NCBI GenBank assembly: GCA_963696645.1
Contig: CAVOKY010000005.1
Span: 1,302,001 to 1,366,000 of the forward strand
DNA: 64,000 nucleotides
From: JAMXLO01 sp963696645
Lineage (GTDB): Bacteria; Pseudomonadota; Alphaproteobacteria; Acetobacterales; Acetobacteraceae
Direction of reading: 5' to 3'
A model generated the notes under the pieces. It had not been told where the DNA came from, ran no database searches, and worked only from the letters and a program-made list of their open reading frames with translations. Made by a program: the position numbers and the translations under genes. Below are positions 8,222-16,627 of this stretch, piece after piece. How positions within the stretch are numbered: position 1 is the first letter of the stretch; each line of letters opens with the position of its first letter.

Positions 8222-8890
8222 ATGCTGGCAGGCGAGGCGGTGGTGGCGATCTGGAACGGCATCGCGCCCGAAGCGCGTGAGCAGTTCTACGACTGGCACA
8301 CCAACGAACACATGCCGGAACGTGTCGGCATCCCGGGCTTCCGTCGCGGTCGTCGCTACATCGCCGTCGACGCGGACACCTCCCCGGAATTCTTCACGCT
8401 CTATGAAGCCGATACCATGCAGGTGCTGCAAGGCAGCGACTATGCCAACCGGTTGAACGACCCGACGCCCGGCACGCGCGCCACCACCGCGCAATTCCGC
8501 GACACCGCGCGTGCATTGTCGCGTGTTCTGGTCAGTCACGGCCCGGGAATGGGCGGCGTACTGCTGACCATCCGTTTCGACTGCGACGCGCAGCATCTTC
8601 CCGGCCTGCGTGCCCTGGTGCGCGCCGCGGCGCAGGCGCAGCGCGTGACGGGCGCGCATCTCTGCGCTGGCGATGCCGATGCGTCCGCCGTGCGCACCAC
8701 CGAAACCCGCGACCGGACCGACATCCGGACTCCGCCCAATCTGTTCATCATGGTGGAAGCGACAGATGCCGCGGCGCTGACCGAAATCCTGCTGGAACGT
8801 GCCCTGGCCGGCGCGGGCGCGCAGGGGCCGTTCGTGCGCGGTGTCTATCGGCTTGAGTACGCACGAACCAAAACCGGTTTCGCGCCGTAA
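8222..8890 (+). CDS. Conserved protein with dimeric alpha/beta-barrel-like fold
   Basis: This 222-residue protein was not recognised with certainty. The chosen ATG at 8222 has GAAAG upstream; longer readings run into the R2 repeat. The N-terminal part (FYDWHTNEHMPERVGIPGF, then RRYIAV and FFTLYEADTMQVL) looks like the EthD/DUF4286-type stress-responsive alpha/beta barrel, in which WHxNEHxxER is a common pattern. A second half with VLLTIRFDCD and LFIMVEATD suggests an internally duplicated two-barrel arrangement. Such proteins are often found near aromatic catabolism genes, which would suit the dioxygenase and tautomerase just upstream. That link is inference. Confidence 0.6.
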   Translation: MLAGEAVVAIWNGIAPEAREQFYDWHTNEHMPERVGIPGFRRGRRYIAVDADTSPEFFTLYEADTMQVLQGSDYANRLNDPTPGTRATTAQFRDTARALSRVLVSHGPGMGGVLLTIRFDCDAQHLPGLRALVRAAAQAQRVTGAHLCAGDADASAVRTTETRDRTDIRTPPNLFIMVEATDAAALTEILLERALAGAGAQGPFVRGVYRLEYARTKTGFAP

Positions 8891-8895
8891 GGATT

Positions 8896-10223
8896 CGCCG
8901 AGAAACAAACGAATCAAGATAGCCCGAAGAACGCAGCGATAAAATCGCAGATTTGCGACCCGCGACGCGGATGCGGGCAGCTACCGTGGCGGGGTGATCG
9001 ACGTTGACGACATTCGTTTGCGCTGGCGGCAGGCCGAGACATTTCTCGACGAGCGCGGCCGACGGCTGTTGGCGGCGAATGAGGCCCTGGCGCACGGCTA
9101 TGGCGGCGTCTCGGCAGTTGCGAAGGCGACTGGCCTGGCGCGGAGCACCATCAATCGCGGCATTCGCGAACTGCGATTGGGCCGCAACGAGATCGGCAGC
9201 CGGGTCCGCCGTGCTGGCGGCGGACGCAAGAGCGCCGTGGTGCGCCAGCCGGATTTGCCGGCGGCACTTGAAACGCTGATCGAGGACGCCATCCGCGGCG
9301 ATCCGTGCTCACCGCTGCGCTGGGTGAGCCGCAGTCTGCGTCACCTCGTCAAGGCATTGGCCGCGCACGGCTTCAAAGCGAGCCAACGCGTGGTGGCAAA
9401 CCTGCTGCGGGAGCAGAACTACAGTTGTCAGGCCAACCGCAAGACGCGAGAGGGGGGCAATCACCCCGATCGTGATGCCCAGTTCGCTCACATCAATGCG
9501 ACGGTGAAGGCCGCGATCGCGGCCGGCGAGCCGGCGATCTCGGTCGATACGAAGAAGAAGGAGCTTGTTGGCGATTTCAAGAACCATGGTCGCGAGCTAC
9601 GCCGCAAGGGCGATCCGGAGCCGGTCCGGGTGCACGACTTCAAGATACCGGAACTCGGCAAGGTCGCGCCATACGGGGTCTATGACATTGCCGCCAATCA
9701 TGGCTGGGTCAGTGTCGGCATCGATGCCGATACCGGAGCATTCGCCGTTGAGAGTATCCGGCGCTGGTGGTGGAAACTCGGCCAACCGCGTGACCCGAAC
9801 GCCAAGTGTCTCACCATCACCGCGGACTGCGGCGGCAGCAACGGGCCACAGGTAAGGCTATGGAAGCGCGAATTGCAGCGCTTCGCCAATGAGGCTGGCC
9901 TGAGGATAACCGTGACGCACCTGCCCCCTGGCACCAGCAAATGGAACAAGATCGAACATCGCCTGTTCGCCTTCATCACCATGAACTGGCGTGGCAAACC
10001 GCTGGTCAGTCATCAGGTCATCGTCCAACTCATCGGCGCCACGACGACCGACACCGGCCTCAAGGTCTGCTGCGAGATCGACGCCAACCTCTACCCGAAA
10101 GGCCTCAAGGTGACCGACCGCGAGATGCACGCGATCAACATCTCACACGATGAATTCCACGGTGAATGGAATTACACCATCTCACCTAACCAACAACCGC
10201 CTTGAAGCAGTTATTCCTCGGCG
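8896..10223. mobile_element. ISAzo13-family insertion sequence
   Basis: The element has candidate terminal inverted repeats: CGCCGAGAAACAA at 8896-8908 and, reading inward on the other strand from 10223 to 10211, CGCCGAGGAATAA (11 of 13 matching). It encloses a single transposase gene. No clear target-site duplication could be recognised. The left end begins six bases after the stop of the preceding gene, so the insertion did not visibly damage that reading frame. Confidence 0.7.
8994..10205 (+). CDS. ISAzo13 family transposase
   Basis: This intact 403-residue transposase matches the ISAzo13/Rhodopirellula-type DDE family. An N-terminal helix-turn-helix (GVSAVAKATGLARSTINRGI) is followed by SPLRWVSRSLRHLV and the catalytic core with SVDTKKKELVGDFKN (first aspartate), TADCGGSN (second aspartate) and TSKWNKIEHRLF (glutamate). 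The start coordinate uses GTG at 8994. The full reading frame suggests a recent or still-functional copy. It fills almost the entire element between the candidate inverted repeats. Confidence 0.92.
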   Translation: MIDVDDIRLRWRQAETFLDERGRRLLAANEALAHGYGGVSAVAKATGLARSTINRGIRELRLGRNEIGSRVRRAGGGRKSAVVRQPDLPAALETLIEDAIRGDPCSPLRWVSRSLRHLVKALAAHGFKASQRVVANLLREQNYSCQANRKTREGGNHPDRDAQFAHINATVKAAIAAGEPAISVDTKKKELVGDFKNHGRELRRKGDPEPVRVHDFKIPELGKVAPYGVYDIAANHGWVSVGIDADTGAFAVESIRRWWWKLGQPRDPNAKCLTITADCGGSNGPQVRLWKRELQRFANEAGLRITVTHLPPGTSKWNKIEHRLFAFITMNWRGKPLVSHQVIVQLIGATTTDTGLKVCCEIDANLYPKGLKVTDREMHAINISHDEFHGEWNYTISPNQQPP

Positions 10224-10328
10224 GGCCCTAAGCAGTCCGATTTATCACAATCCCCTGTCGTTGCGAGATCCATACCGGCCGCGGACCGACCGGCCCTGGA
10301 CGAAATCGTCATGCCCGCTTCCTCAGGC

Positions 10329-10405
10329 GTCATGGCCGGACTTGTCCCGGCGATCCGGCGTGACATTGTGCCGCTACTGATGGCCGGGACGAGCCCGGCC
10401 ATGAC
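10329..10405. repeat. Palindromic repeat with GTCATGGCCGG ends (R3)
   Basis: Arms at 10329-10351 (starting GTCATGGCCGGACTTGTCCC) and 10383-10405 are reverse complements at 21 of 23 positions, with about 31 nt between. A second copy is at 39452-39528 beside an IS110 element. The repeat sits between the ISAzo13 element and the 3' end of the aldo/keto reductase gene and may act as its terminator. The rest of 10224-10433 holds nothing recognisable. Confidence 0.8.
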
Positions 10406-10433
10406 GACAGTACGTGCGTCGCTTTCGTCCGCG

Positions 10434-11441
10434 CTACGCCGGCGTCGGCGCATCCGGATGCAGCAATTCCTGGTCGCGCAGATCGCCCCACAGTGCCGCC
10501 GGTATCTTCTGCTGCATCAGCGCCAGATTGGCCTCGAACTCCGCTGCCGACCGCGGTCCGGGAATGATCGCCGCCACCACCGGGTGCGCCAGCGGGAACT
10601 GCAAAGCCGCCGCCGCGAGCGGCACGCCATGCGCGTCGCACACCGCCTCGATCGCCTTCACTCGCGCCACGATCGCGGGCGGCGCCGTGGTGTAGTTCCA
10701 CGTCTCGCGCCCCGCCAGGATGCCTGAGTTCAACGGACCGCCGACCACGATCGACGTGCCGCGCGCAGCACAGATCGGCAGCAGGTCATCCAGCGGCCCC
10801 TGTTCCAGCAGCGTGTAACGGCCGGCGAGCAGGAACACATCCCAATCGCCGAACTTCTGCACCTCGATCAGCACTTCCTTCTCGTTCACGCCAAGGCCGA
10901 TGGCGCTGACCACGCCGGTGCGACGCAGTTCGTCCAGTGCGCGATAGCCGCTCTCGCGCAGCACCTTCATATGCGCGGCGTTGGTTTCCGCGCCGTGTTG
11001 ATAGACGCCGATGTCGTGCACCAGCAGGATGTCGATCTTCGCCAGGCCGAGACGCTGATGGCTGTCCTCCATCGAGCGCATGATGCCGTCGTACGAGTAG
11101 TCGTACTGCACCTCGAACGGCAGCGGCGCCAACCTGCCATCGGCCGCCGCTCCGCCATCGCCGCGCGGCCGCAGCAACCGGCCGACCTTGGTCGACAGCA
11201 CCCACTCGTCGCGCGGCTTGTCGCGCAACGCATCGCCCGCTGCGCGCTCTGCCGCGCCAACGCCATAGAACGGTGCGGTATCGACATAGCGCACGCCGGC
11301 GTTCCACGCGGCGTCCACCAGGCTCAGCCGTTCCTCGTGGGTCATTGGAATGCGGCTGCCGCCCATCGTCGCGGTGCCCAGCCCAAGGGCCGTCACCCGC
11401 AGGTCGGTCCGTCCGACCTGCCGCTTGTCCCATTCTGCCAT
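10434..11441 (-). CDS. Aldo/keto reductase
   Basis: This 335-residue NADP-dependent oxidoreductase belongs to the aldo/keto reductase superfamily. The start ATG at 11441 is chosen because GGGGAGGCG lies just upstream and the protein then begins MAEWDKRQVGRTDLRVTALGLG, normal for the family. The catalytic tetrad is visible as VDTAPFYG (Asp and Tyr), LSTKVGRL (Lys) and LLVHDIGV (His). PLNSGILAG and IPGPRSAAE give the cofactor-binding C-terminal part. It most resembles the D-threo-aldose/L-fucose dehydrogenase and pyridoxal 4-dehydrogenase group. The substrate is uncertain. It diverges from lnt. Confidence 0.88.
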   Translation of the reverse strand: MAEWDKRQVGRTDLRVTALGLGTATMGGSRIPMTHEERLSLVDAAWNAGVRYVDTAPFYGVGAAERAAGDALRDKPRDEWVLSTKVGRLLRPRGDGGAAADGRLAPLPFEVQYDYSYDGIMRSMEDSHQRLGLAKIDILLVHDIGVYQHGAETNAAHMKVLRESGYRALDELRRTGVVSAIGLGVNEKEVLIEVQKFGDWDVFLLAGRYTLLEQGPLDDLLPICAARGTSIVVGGPLNSGILAGRETWNYTTAPPAIVARVKAIEAVCDAHGVPLAAAALQFPLAHPVVAAIIPGPRSAAEFEANLALMQQKIPAALWGDLRDQELLHPDAPTPA

Positions 11442-11541
11442 CGCCTCCCCCTCCGCTGCCTGCCGCCAAGTGGGCGAACGATCGGCCGGCAAGTCAACTC
11501 ACATGCTTGCCTGCATCGGGGGCGCCGTGTAGCCGGCGCGC

Positions 11542-13056
11542 ATGATCTCCCGCTTTCTGTTGCGGCTTGCCGCCCTCCGCGGCCTGCGCGCCGATTTCGC
11601 CGCGCTGGCGCTTGGCGCGCTGTCGGCCGCGGCGCTGCCGCCGGTCCATGCGATCCCGGTGCTGCTGGTCTCGGTTCCCGGTCTGCTCGCCCTGCTCAAC
11701 GGCGCGCGCAATCCCGCCGTAGCGGCGAGGCGCGGTTGGTGGTTCGGTTTCGGCCATCACCTGCTCGGCTTGTACTGGATCACGGAGGCGATCCTGTTCG
11801 AGGCCGACCGGTTCTGGTGGCTGGTGCCGCTGGCTGTGCCGGCAACCGCGGCGGGCCTTGCGGCCTTCATCGCCGCGGCATGCGCCATGGCACGTCTGGC
11901 ACGCCCGGGCTGGCCGCGCGTCCTGGCATTCGCCGGCGCCTGGGTGCTGGCAGATCTGGCGCGCCAGTTCGTGCTGACCGGCTTCCCGTGGAACCTCTGG
12001 GGCAGTGTCTGGGAGATCCCCGGACCGATCGGTGACGTGTTCATCCAACCTGCCGCCTGGGTCGGCGTGCACGGGCTCACCCTTGCCACGGTCCTGCTCG
12101 CTGCCACGCCGGCATTGGCCTGGCGCTGGCGCATCGCCGGCGGTGCGGCACTCGTTGCCTGGACGGTGCTCGGGTTCGTCCGCCTGGAGAAGCCGCTGCC
12201 GTCAACCGTGCCGCTGACCGTCGTGCTGGTGCAGGGCAACGTGGCGCAGGGCCAGAAATGGGACCAGGGCGTCGCCGTGCGGATCTTCCGCCACTACCTC
12301 GCGTTGACTGAGCAGGGGCGGACCGATGCGGGCGCTGGCCCGATGGTGGTGATCTGGCCGGAGACGGCATTCCCCGGCCTGCTGCCGATCGACCAGGCGG
12401 CGCGGCAGGTGATCGAGCAGGCGACCGGCGGCGCGCCGTCGCTGATCGGCAGCGTCCGCTTCGATGAGCAGCGCCGCCCGCGCAACAGCCTGGTTGCGCT
12501 GACCGACGGCGGCGCCATCGCCGCCATCTACGACAAATGGCACCTTGTGCCGTTTGGTGAATACATTCCGGACTGGCTGCCACTGCCGCTGATGGTGATG
12601 CCGGGCGGCGGCTTCGCGTCCGGTCCCGGGCCGCGCACCCTGCACGTGCCCGGATTGCCGCCGTTCGGGGCGCTGATCTGCTATGAGGCGATCTTCTCGG
12701 GTCAAATCGTCGATCGCGACGATCGTCCGGCCTGGCTGGTCAACGTCACCAACGACGCCTGGTTCGGCAATTCCAGCGGTCCCCGGCAGCATCTTGCCGC
12801 GGCGCGCATGCGCGCTGTGGAGGAGGGATTGCCCCTGGTGCGCGCCGCCAACACCGGCATCTCGGCTGCGTTCGATGCCCGCGGTCACGAACTCGCGCGA
12901 CTCGGGATGCAACAGACCGGCACCCAGGCGGTGACGCTCCCCGGCGCCCTGCCGGCGACACTGTTCGCCCGATTCGGCCTCTGGGTGCCGGGCCTCCTGG
13001 CTGCGGCCGCACTCGGAGCGGGGCTTATGGCGGGACGCATTGCACTGTATGGTTGA
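11542..13056 (+). CDS. lnt: Apolipoprotein N-acyltransferase
   Basis: Lnt transfers the third acyl chain onto the N-terminal cysteine of lipoproteins in the inner membrane. The 504 residues are normal for the family, with an N-terminal multi-helix membrane part (to about residue 200), a periplasmic nitrilase-like domain and a final helix. The catalytic triad is visible: Glu274 in WPETAFPG, Lys332 in YDKWHLVPFGEY and Cys380 in ALICYEAIF. It diverges from the aldo/keto reductase gene with 100 bases between. The TssJ and CHAT lipoproteins in this window would be among its substrates. Confidence 0.96.
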   Translation: MISRFLLRLAALRGLRADFAALALGALSAAALPPVHAIPVLLVSVPGLLALLNGARNPAVAARRGWWFGFGHHLLGLYWITEAILFEADRFWWLVPLAVPATAAGLAAFIAAACAMARLARPGWPRVLAFAGAWVLADLARQFVLTGFPWNLWGSVWEIPGPIGDVFIQPAAWVGVHGLTLATVLLAATPALAWRWRIAGGAALVAWTVLGFVRLEKPLPSTVPLTVVLVQGNVAQGQKWDQGVAVRIFRHYLALTEQGRTDAGAGPMVVIWPETAFPGLLPIDQAARQVIEQATGGAPSLIGSVRFDEQRRPRNSLVALTDGGAIAAIYDKWHLVPFGEYIPDWLPLPLMVMPGGGFASGPGPRTLHVPGLPPFGALICYEAIFSGQIVDRDDRPAWLVNVTNDAWFGNSSGPRQHLAAARMRAVEEGLPLVRAANTGISAAFDARGHELARLGMQQTGTQAVTLPGALPATLFARFGLWVPGLLAAAALGAGLMAGRIALYG

Positions 13057-13134
13057 CACCCAGATCACCACGCCAGATCAATCGAGGCCGCCTGGATCGA
13101 ATTTAGACACATTGGATCGATTTTAATTCAGTTG

Positions 13135-13172
13135 TTGACAATTGTCGGTTGTGTGGTTAAGGTTCGATTAAC
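13135..13172 (+). promoter_or_regulatory. Candidate promoter with a perfect CtrA box upstream of the XRE regulator
   Basis: A TTGACA hexamer at 13135-13140 is followed after 17 bases by TAAGGT at 13158-13163, a plausible -35/-10 pair. Overlapping the -10 is TTAAGGTTCGATTAAC at 13157-13172, an exact match to the alphaproteobacterial CtrA consensus TTAA-N7-TTAAC. The surrounding intergenic stretch (13057-13217) is noticeably AT-richer than its neighbours. Overlap with the -10 would fit repression by CtrA. Confidence 0.65.
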
Positions 13173-13217
13173 GACAGGCCGGCAGCCGGTTGTGCCAGTA
13201 CGCAAGAGGAGCCGCCG

Positions 13218-13706
13218 ATGTTGAACGAATTGAAGGGAAACACCGATATGGCGCGCGGCGAGCACGTCGTGGGAGCCGAAAAGGAAAGCCGACCCAGCCC
13301 AATCGACGTCCATGTCGGCTCGCGCATCCGTCTGCGCCGCACGCTGCTGGGCATGTCGCAGGAGCGTCTCGGCGAGGCGCTCGGTCTGACCTTCCAGCAG
13401 GTGCAGAAGTACGAACGCGGGGTGAACCGCGTTGGCGCTTCTCGCCTGTTCGATCTGTCGCGTGTCCTCGATGTGCCGATCAGCTTCTTCTTCGACGACA
13501 TGCCGGAGAGCCTGGCGAACACCTACGGTGCGCACACCAGCCGCCGCGCCGCCGGCTTTACCGAGCCGCAGGACGGTTTCAGCGACGATGCGCTGAACCG
13601 CCGCGAAACCCTCGAACTGGTCCGCGCATATTACCGCATCACCGACCCCGCGGTGCGCAAACGCGTATTCGACCTGATCAAGTCGATGGGCCCGTCCGAC
13701 AGCTAA
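13218..13706 (+). CDS. XRE-type helix-turn-helix regulator, PraR-like
   Basis: This 162-residue cytoplasmic DNA-binding protein starts at ATG 13218 behind GAGGAG. The helix-turn-helix domain (about residues 33-92) reads VGSRIRLRRTLLGMSQ, LGLTFQQVQKYERG and ASRLFDLSRVLDVPISFFF. This is the form seen in the widespread alphaproteobacterial PraR/PhrR-like regulators, which in rhizobia repress quorum-sensing and attachment genes. The C-terminal part (RETLELVRAYYRITDP) is a helical tail, also conserved in that group. The CtrA box upstream suggests cell-cycle linkage. Target genes here are unknown. Confidence 0.85.
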   Translation: MLNELKGNTDMARGEHVVGAEKESRPSPIDVHVGSRIRLRRTLLGMSQERLGEALGLTFQQVQKYERGVNRVGASRLFDLSRVLDVPISFFFDDMPESLANTYGAHTSRRAAGFTEPQDGFSDDALNRRETLELVRAYYRITDPAVRKRVFDLIKSMGPSDS

Positions 13707-13736
13707 AACGCTGTCACCGGACGCCACGTCGTCGCA

Positions 13737-13768
13737 ATGATGGGTTTAGCGCCAGCGAAGCCCATCAT
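13737..13768. terminator. Hairpin between convergent genes
   Basis: ATGATGGGTTT at 13737-13747 pairs with AAGCCCATCAT at 13758-13768 with one G-T wobble around a 10-nt loop. It lies between the XRE regulator and the convergent DUF2244 gene, where a bidirectional terminator is expected. No T-tract follows, so it may instead be a dispersed repeat. Confidence 0.45.
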
Positions 13769-13806
13769 GCCTGGCCACCCGGTAGTGCCAAATATAACGA
13801 AACCCA

Positions 13807-14340
13807 CTACGTTGGGTTGGGCTTATCTCCAGTGTGCAACTGTGGGTTGTCGAATTGCGGATTCCGCAATTGATGCAGGGCAGCACGCAGCGCCGCCCAT
13901 AGATCACGCTTTTCTTCCTCGCCAAGAGTGACGGCGATCTCCTCGCGTACGCCGTGGGCGACCAAAAGCAGCTTCGGCACCCGGCCAGGTAATTCCTCCA
14001 TCACCACGTTGAGCCACCCGACCGGAAGCTGCAGGTCCTGTCGCTTGCCGGTTCGGTCGGTGCGCACGATACGTAGCGTGTCCGCGGACAGCAGAACCAG
14101 TTCGCTCGCGCGCGCCCGACTGGCGTTGAGCCGCAGCAGGAAGATCGCCAGGCTGATCTCCGCCACGCTGAACGCCGCCACCGGCCAGGCGCCGATGAAC
14201 CAAAAGCGCAGCACCGTCAGGGCGCACAGCAGGCAGATCACCGCGATCAGGATACGCAGCCCGCGTGGCGACAGGCTGCGGTACGGCACGATCACCGCCT
14301 CGAAGACCGTAACCGATGTGTCTGTCTGCGGGTCCATCAT
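13807..14340 (-). CDS. DUF2244 domain-containing membrane protein
   Basis: This 177-residue protein matches the alphaproteobacterial DUF2244 family. After a short N-terminal segment (FEAVIVPYRSLSPRG) come two closely spaced membrane helices (ILIAVICLLCALTVLRF and AAFSVAEISLAIFLL), then a cytoplasmic beta-rich domain with LRIVRTDRTGKRQDLQLP. The family is of unknown function. Members are often encoded near nth, as here, with a solute-binding protein gene between. It converges on the XRE regulator gene. Confidence 0.85.
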   Translation of the reverse strand: MMDPQTDTSVTVFEAVIVPYRSLSPRGLRILIAVICLLCALTVLRFWFIGAWPVAAFSVAEISLAIFLLRLNASRARASELVLLSADTLRIVRTDRTGKRQDLQLPVGWLNVVMEELPGRVPKLLLVAHGVREEIAVTLGEEEKRDLWAALRAALHQLRNPQFDNPQLHTGDKPNPT

Positions 14341-14376
14341 GCCAATGTAGCGCGGCGCCGGTGAAGCAGAAGAGCC

Positions 14377-14444
14377 GGGGCTTTGGACTGAAGCCCATCA
14401 GGGGGCTTTGCCCCCTGGACCCCCACCAAAGGCATCGCCTTTGG
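14377..14444. repeat. Hairpin array, partial copy (R1b)
   Basis: Three successive hairpins: GGGCTT/AAGCCC (14378-14396), CAGGGGGCTTTGCCCCCTG (14399-14417) and CCAAAGGCATCGCCTTTGG (14426-14444). The modules and the CTGGACCCCCAC spacer match the larger arrays elsewhere in the window, but the long central stem is absent. The remaining part of 14341-14584 holds only a run of about ten G residues near 14567 and no recognisable gene. Confidence 0.75.
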
Positions 14445-14584
14445 AATCCATCCCGCTTGGCAGCGGTGCGAAATCGGCACCAGCCCTACAACGACTCTCT
14501 CTTACCGGTTGTCAGGGATTCTCACCTTGATGGTAAACGAGGAATAGGCTGACGGTAGCAGACGCCGGGGGGGGGCGATTACAA

Positions 14585-15343
14585 ATGAGGCGGCATCAAT
14601 TCTCAGCTTCGCCGACAGGTGCCAGCATCGCCAACGCCGCATCAACCTTGAAGGTGGGTGCTGCTCTGCCGGATCCACCGTTCGAGTTCATGAGCGCTGA
14701 CGGTCCGGCGGGGTTCGACGTCACGCTTATGCAGCATATCGCCCGGCATCTCGGCCGAGAGTGGCGACTGGTTGCTTACACGGGGGCGAACTTCAATGAC
14801 ATTTTTGCCGGGCTCGATGCTGGAACCTATGACTGCGTCGCATCCGGTACCACGATAACGCCGGATCGCGAGCAGATCGCGGACTTCTGCCAACCCTATG
14901 CAGTATCCGGGCAGTCGCTTGTGGTCGATGCGATCCGTCATCCAAATGTGCATGGCATCGGCGATTTAACCGGCTTGGTAATCGGCGTTCAGCGCGGCAA
15001 CACGAGCCAGCCTGTGGCCGAGAAATTGGTGGCCGAGCGCCGCGCTGCACAAGTCCGAGTGTATGCGTACAACGCGATCGAGGAAGCGCTCAGTGACCTG
15101 ACCACTGGCGGGTGCGACGCATTCATGAAGCTCGCACCTGTCACTGAATGGTTCATTCGAAATCGGCCGAGGCTCAAGGTCGTCGAGACGGGGATCACAC
15201 GCGAGCGTCTCGCCGTCTGCGTGCGTAAGGGCAATACCATGCTCAGGGACGCGATCAACACCGCCCAGACAATGCTGGTCGAGGATGGTACTGTATCGGC
15301 ACTGATAAAACGATGGCTGGGCACGGCAGCGACGGCGTCTTAG
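14585..15343 (+). CDS. Orphan amino-acid-type ABC transporter solute-binding protein (SBP_bac_3)
   Basis: This 252-residue protein has the family 3 solute-binding fold. Landmarks are LKVGAALPDPPFEF, GFDVTLMQHIARHLG, the YDCVASGTTITPDR ligand-binding loop, FCQPYAVSGQSLVV, and IGVQRGNTSQ in the second lobe. Members normally deliver amino acids to an ABC permease in the periplasm. Two things are odd: no hydrophobic signal peptide is seen after the ATG at 14585, and no permease or ATPase gene is nearby. Base composition looks lower in GC than in the flanking genes. A truncated N-terminus, an alternative role or recent acquisition are all possible. Confidence 0.8.
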   Translation: MRRHQFSASPTGASIANAASTLKVGAALPDPPFEFMSADGPAGFDVTLMQHIARHLGREWRLVAYTGANFNDIFAGLDAGTYDCVASGTTITPDREQIADFCQPYAVSGQSLVVDAIRHPNVHGIGDLTGLVIGVQRGNTSQPVAEKLVAERRAAQVRVYAYNAIEEALSDLTTGGCDAFMKLAPVTEWFIRNRPRLKVVETGITRERLAVCVRKGNTMLRDAINTAQTMLVEDGTVSALIKRWLGTAATAS

Positions 15344-15464
15344 TTGGTTGCGGCTATGGTGACGGTGTTGCGCGGACCTGACTGAGTCCGCGGCCGGGCT
15401 GGTGTGGCGCCTTCGCGGATCTTCTGCCTTGCCGGGCCCGCGGCACTGCGCGACAAACGTTGCC

Positions 15465-16184
15465 ATGCCGGCAAAACCCCGTCCCAAGGCCAAACCCCGC
15501 AAGCCGCGCGCCATGACGCTGGCCAAGGTGCGCGGCTTTCTCGAAGCGCTCGCCAAGGTCAATCCCGATCCGCGCAGCGAGTTGTCGTTCATCGACCCCT
15601 ATACGCTGCTGGTCGCTGTCGTGCTCTCGGCGCAGGCGACCGACGTCTCGGTCAACCGGGCCACCGAATCCCTGTACGCCGAAGCCCGCACGCCCGACGC
15701 GATGGTGCAACTCGGCGTGGATGGCGTGGCCAGGCATATCCGCTCGATCGGCCTCTGGCAGGGCAAGGCGCGCAATGTGATCGAATTGTCGCGCCAACTG
15801 ATCGAGCAGCATGGCGGCCAGGTACCGCGCGACCGCGAGGCGCTGGAGAAGCTGCCGGGCGTCGGCCGCAAGACCGCCAATGTCGTGCTGAACGTGGCGT
15901 TCGGCGAAAGCACCATGGCGGTGGATACGCACATCTTCCGGCTTGGCAATCGAACCGGCATCGCCCCGGGTCGGACGCCGCGCGCGGTGGAGGATGCGCT
16001 GGTGCGCCGCGTGCCGGCCGAACTGCTGCGCGATGCGCATCACTGGCTGATCCTGCATGGCCGCTACGTCTGCAAGGCGCGCATGCCGGAATGCTGGCGC
16101 TGTGTGGCTGCGCAGTGGTGCAGATATCCCGACAAGACGCCGCCGCCGGTGGCAAAGCCGCCGAAGCGGGCGACCGCTGCGTGA
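15465..16184 (+). CDS. nth: Endonuclease III (DNA glycosylase/AP lyase)
   Basis: Nth removes oxidised pyrimidines and nicks the resulting abasic site in base-excision repair. The start ATG at 15465 gives 239 residues with a lysine-rich N-terminal tail (PAKPRPKAKPRKPRA). The helix-hairpin-helix LPGVGRKTANVVL contains catalytic Lys136, and VDTHIFRL contains catalytic Asp154. The C-terminal iron-sulfur cluster has Cys203, Cys210, Cys213 and Cys219 in the standard C-x6-C-x2-C-x5-C spacing. All essential residues are present. Confidence 0.96.
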   Translation: MPAKPRPKAKPRKPRAMTLAKVRGFLEALAKVNPDPRSELSFIDPYTLLVAVVLSAQATDVSVNRATESLYAEARTPDAMVQLGVDGVARHIRSIGLWQGKARNVIELSRQLIEQHGGQVPRDREALEKLPGVGRKTANVVLNVAFGESTMAVDTHIFRLGNRTGIAPGRTPRAVEDALVRRVPAELLRDAHHWLILHGRYVCKARMPECWRCVAAQWCRYPDKTPPPVAKPPKRATAA

Positions 16185-16627
16185 TCCGGCGCTGCTGTAT
16201 CGTCAGCGCAGAATGCCGCCGCTATGCCCACCATTGACACGTATGCACGTGCTGCCGGCCTGCACGACCGACGAGAAGGCGCGATCGCAGGTAATTGCCT
16301 GTTTCATATCGTGTGAAACGACTTGCCTGCCGAGGTCCAACCACCGTCACGAAGGCGCTGCGGTGATGACCCAGGGACGCTGGCTTCGGCCGCCGGTGAG
16401 TTTGACCAATCGTTACGGCCCCGCTGCCAACAAGTGATCACGAAAAGTTTCCTCAACGTTGCGGAATGGCGTAAAGACAGCTGGCTAATCGTTGACGCAA
16501 CTGTAACAGTTCACGAAGCTGTGTGCCGCGGCGATCCTCCTGACCACGGTGGACAGAAGGCAAGATCGTGGATTTTGGGGAAATCGGCCGACGAACAGGC
16601 CGGGAATGGGAGCTCACCCTGCGCTTC
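16185..16627 (+). promoter_or_regulatory. Upstream region of the two-partner secretion operon
   Basis: No gene was recognised in these 443 bases. A dyad GTTTCATATCGTGTGAAAC (16301-16319; GTTTCA half-sites seven bases apart) looks like an operator. A TTGACG at 16492-16497 is a possible -35, with no convincing -10. A small AACTG-TAA-CAGTT palindrome lies at 16499-16511. The stretch just before tpsB must contain its promoter, but none of these sites can be assigned with confidence. Confidence 0.35.
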
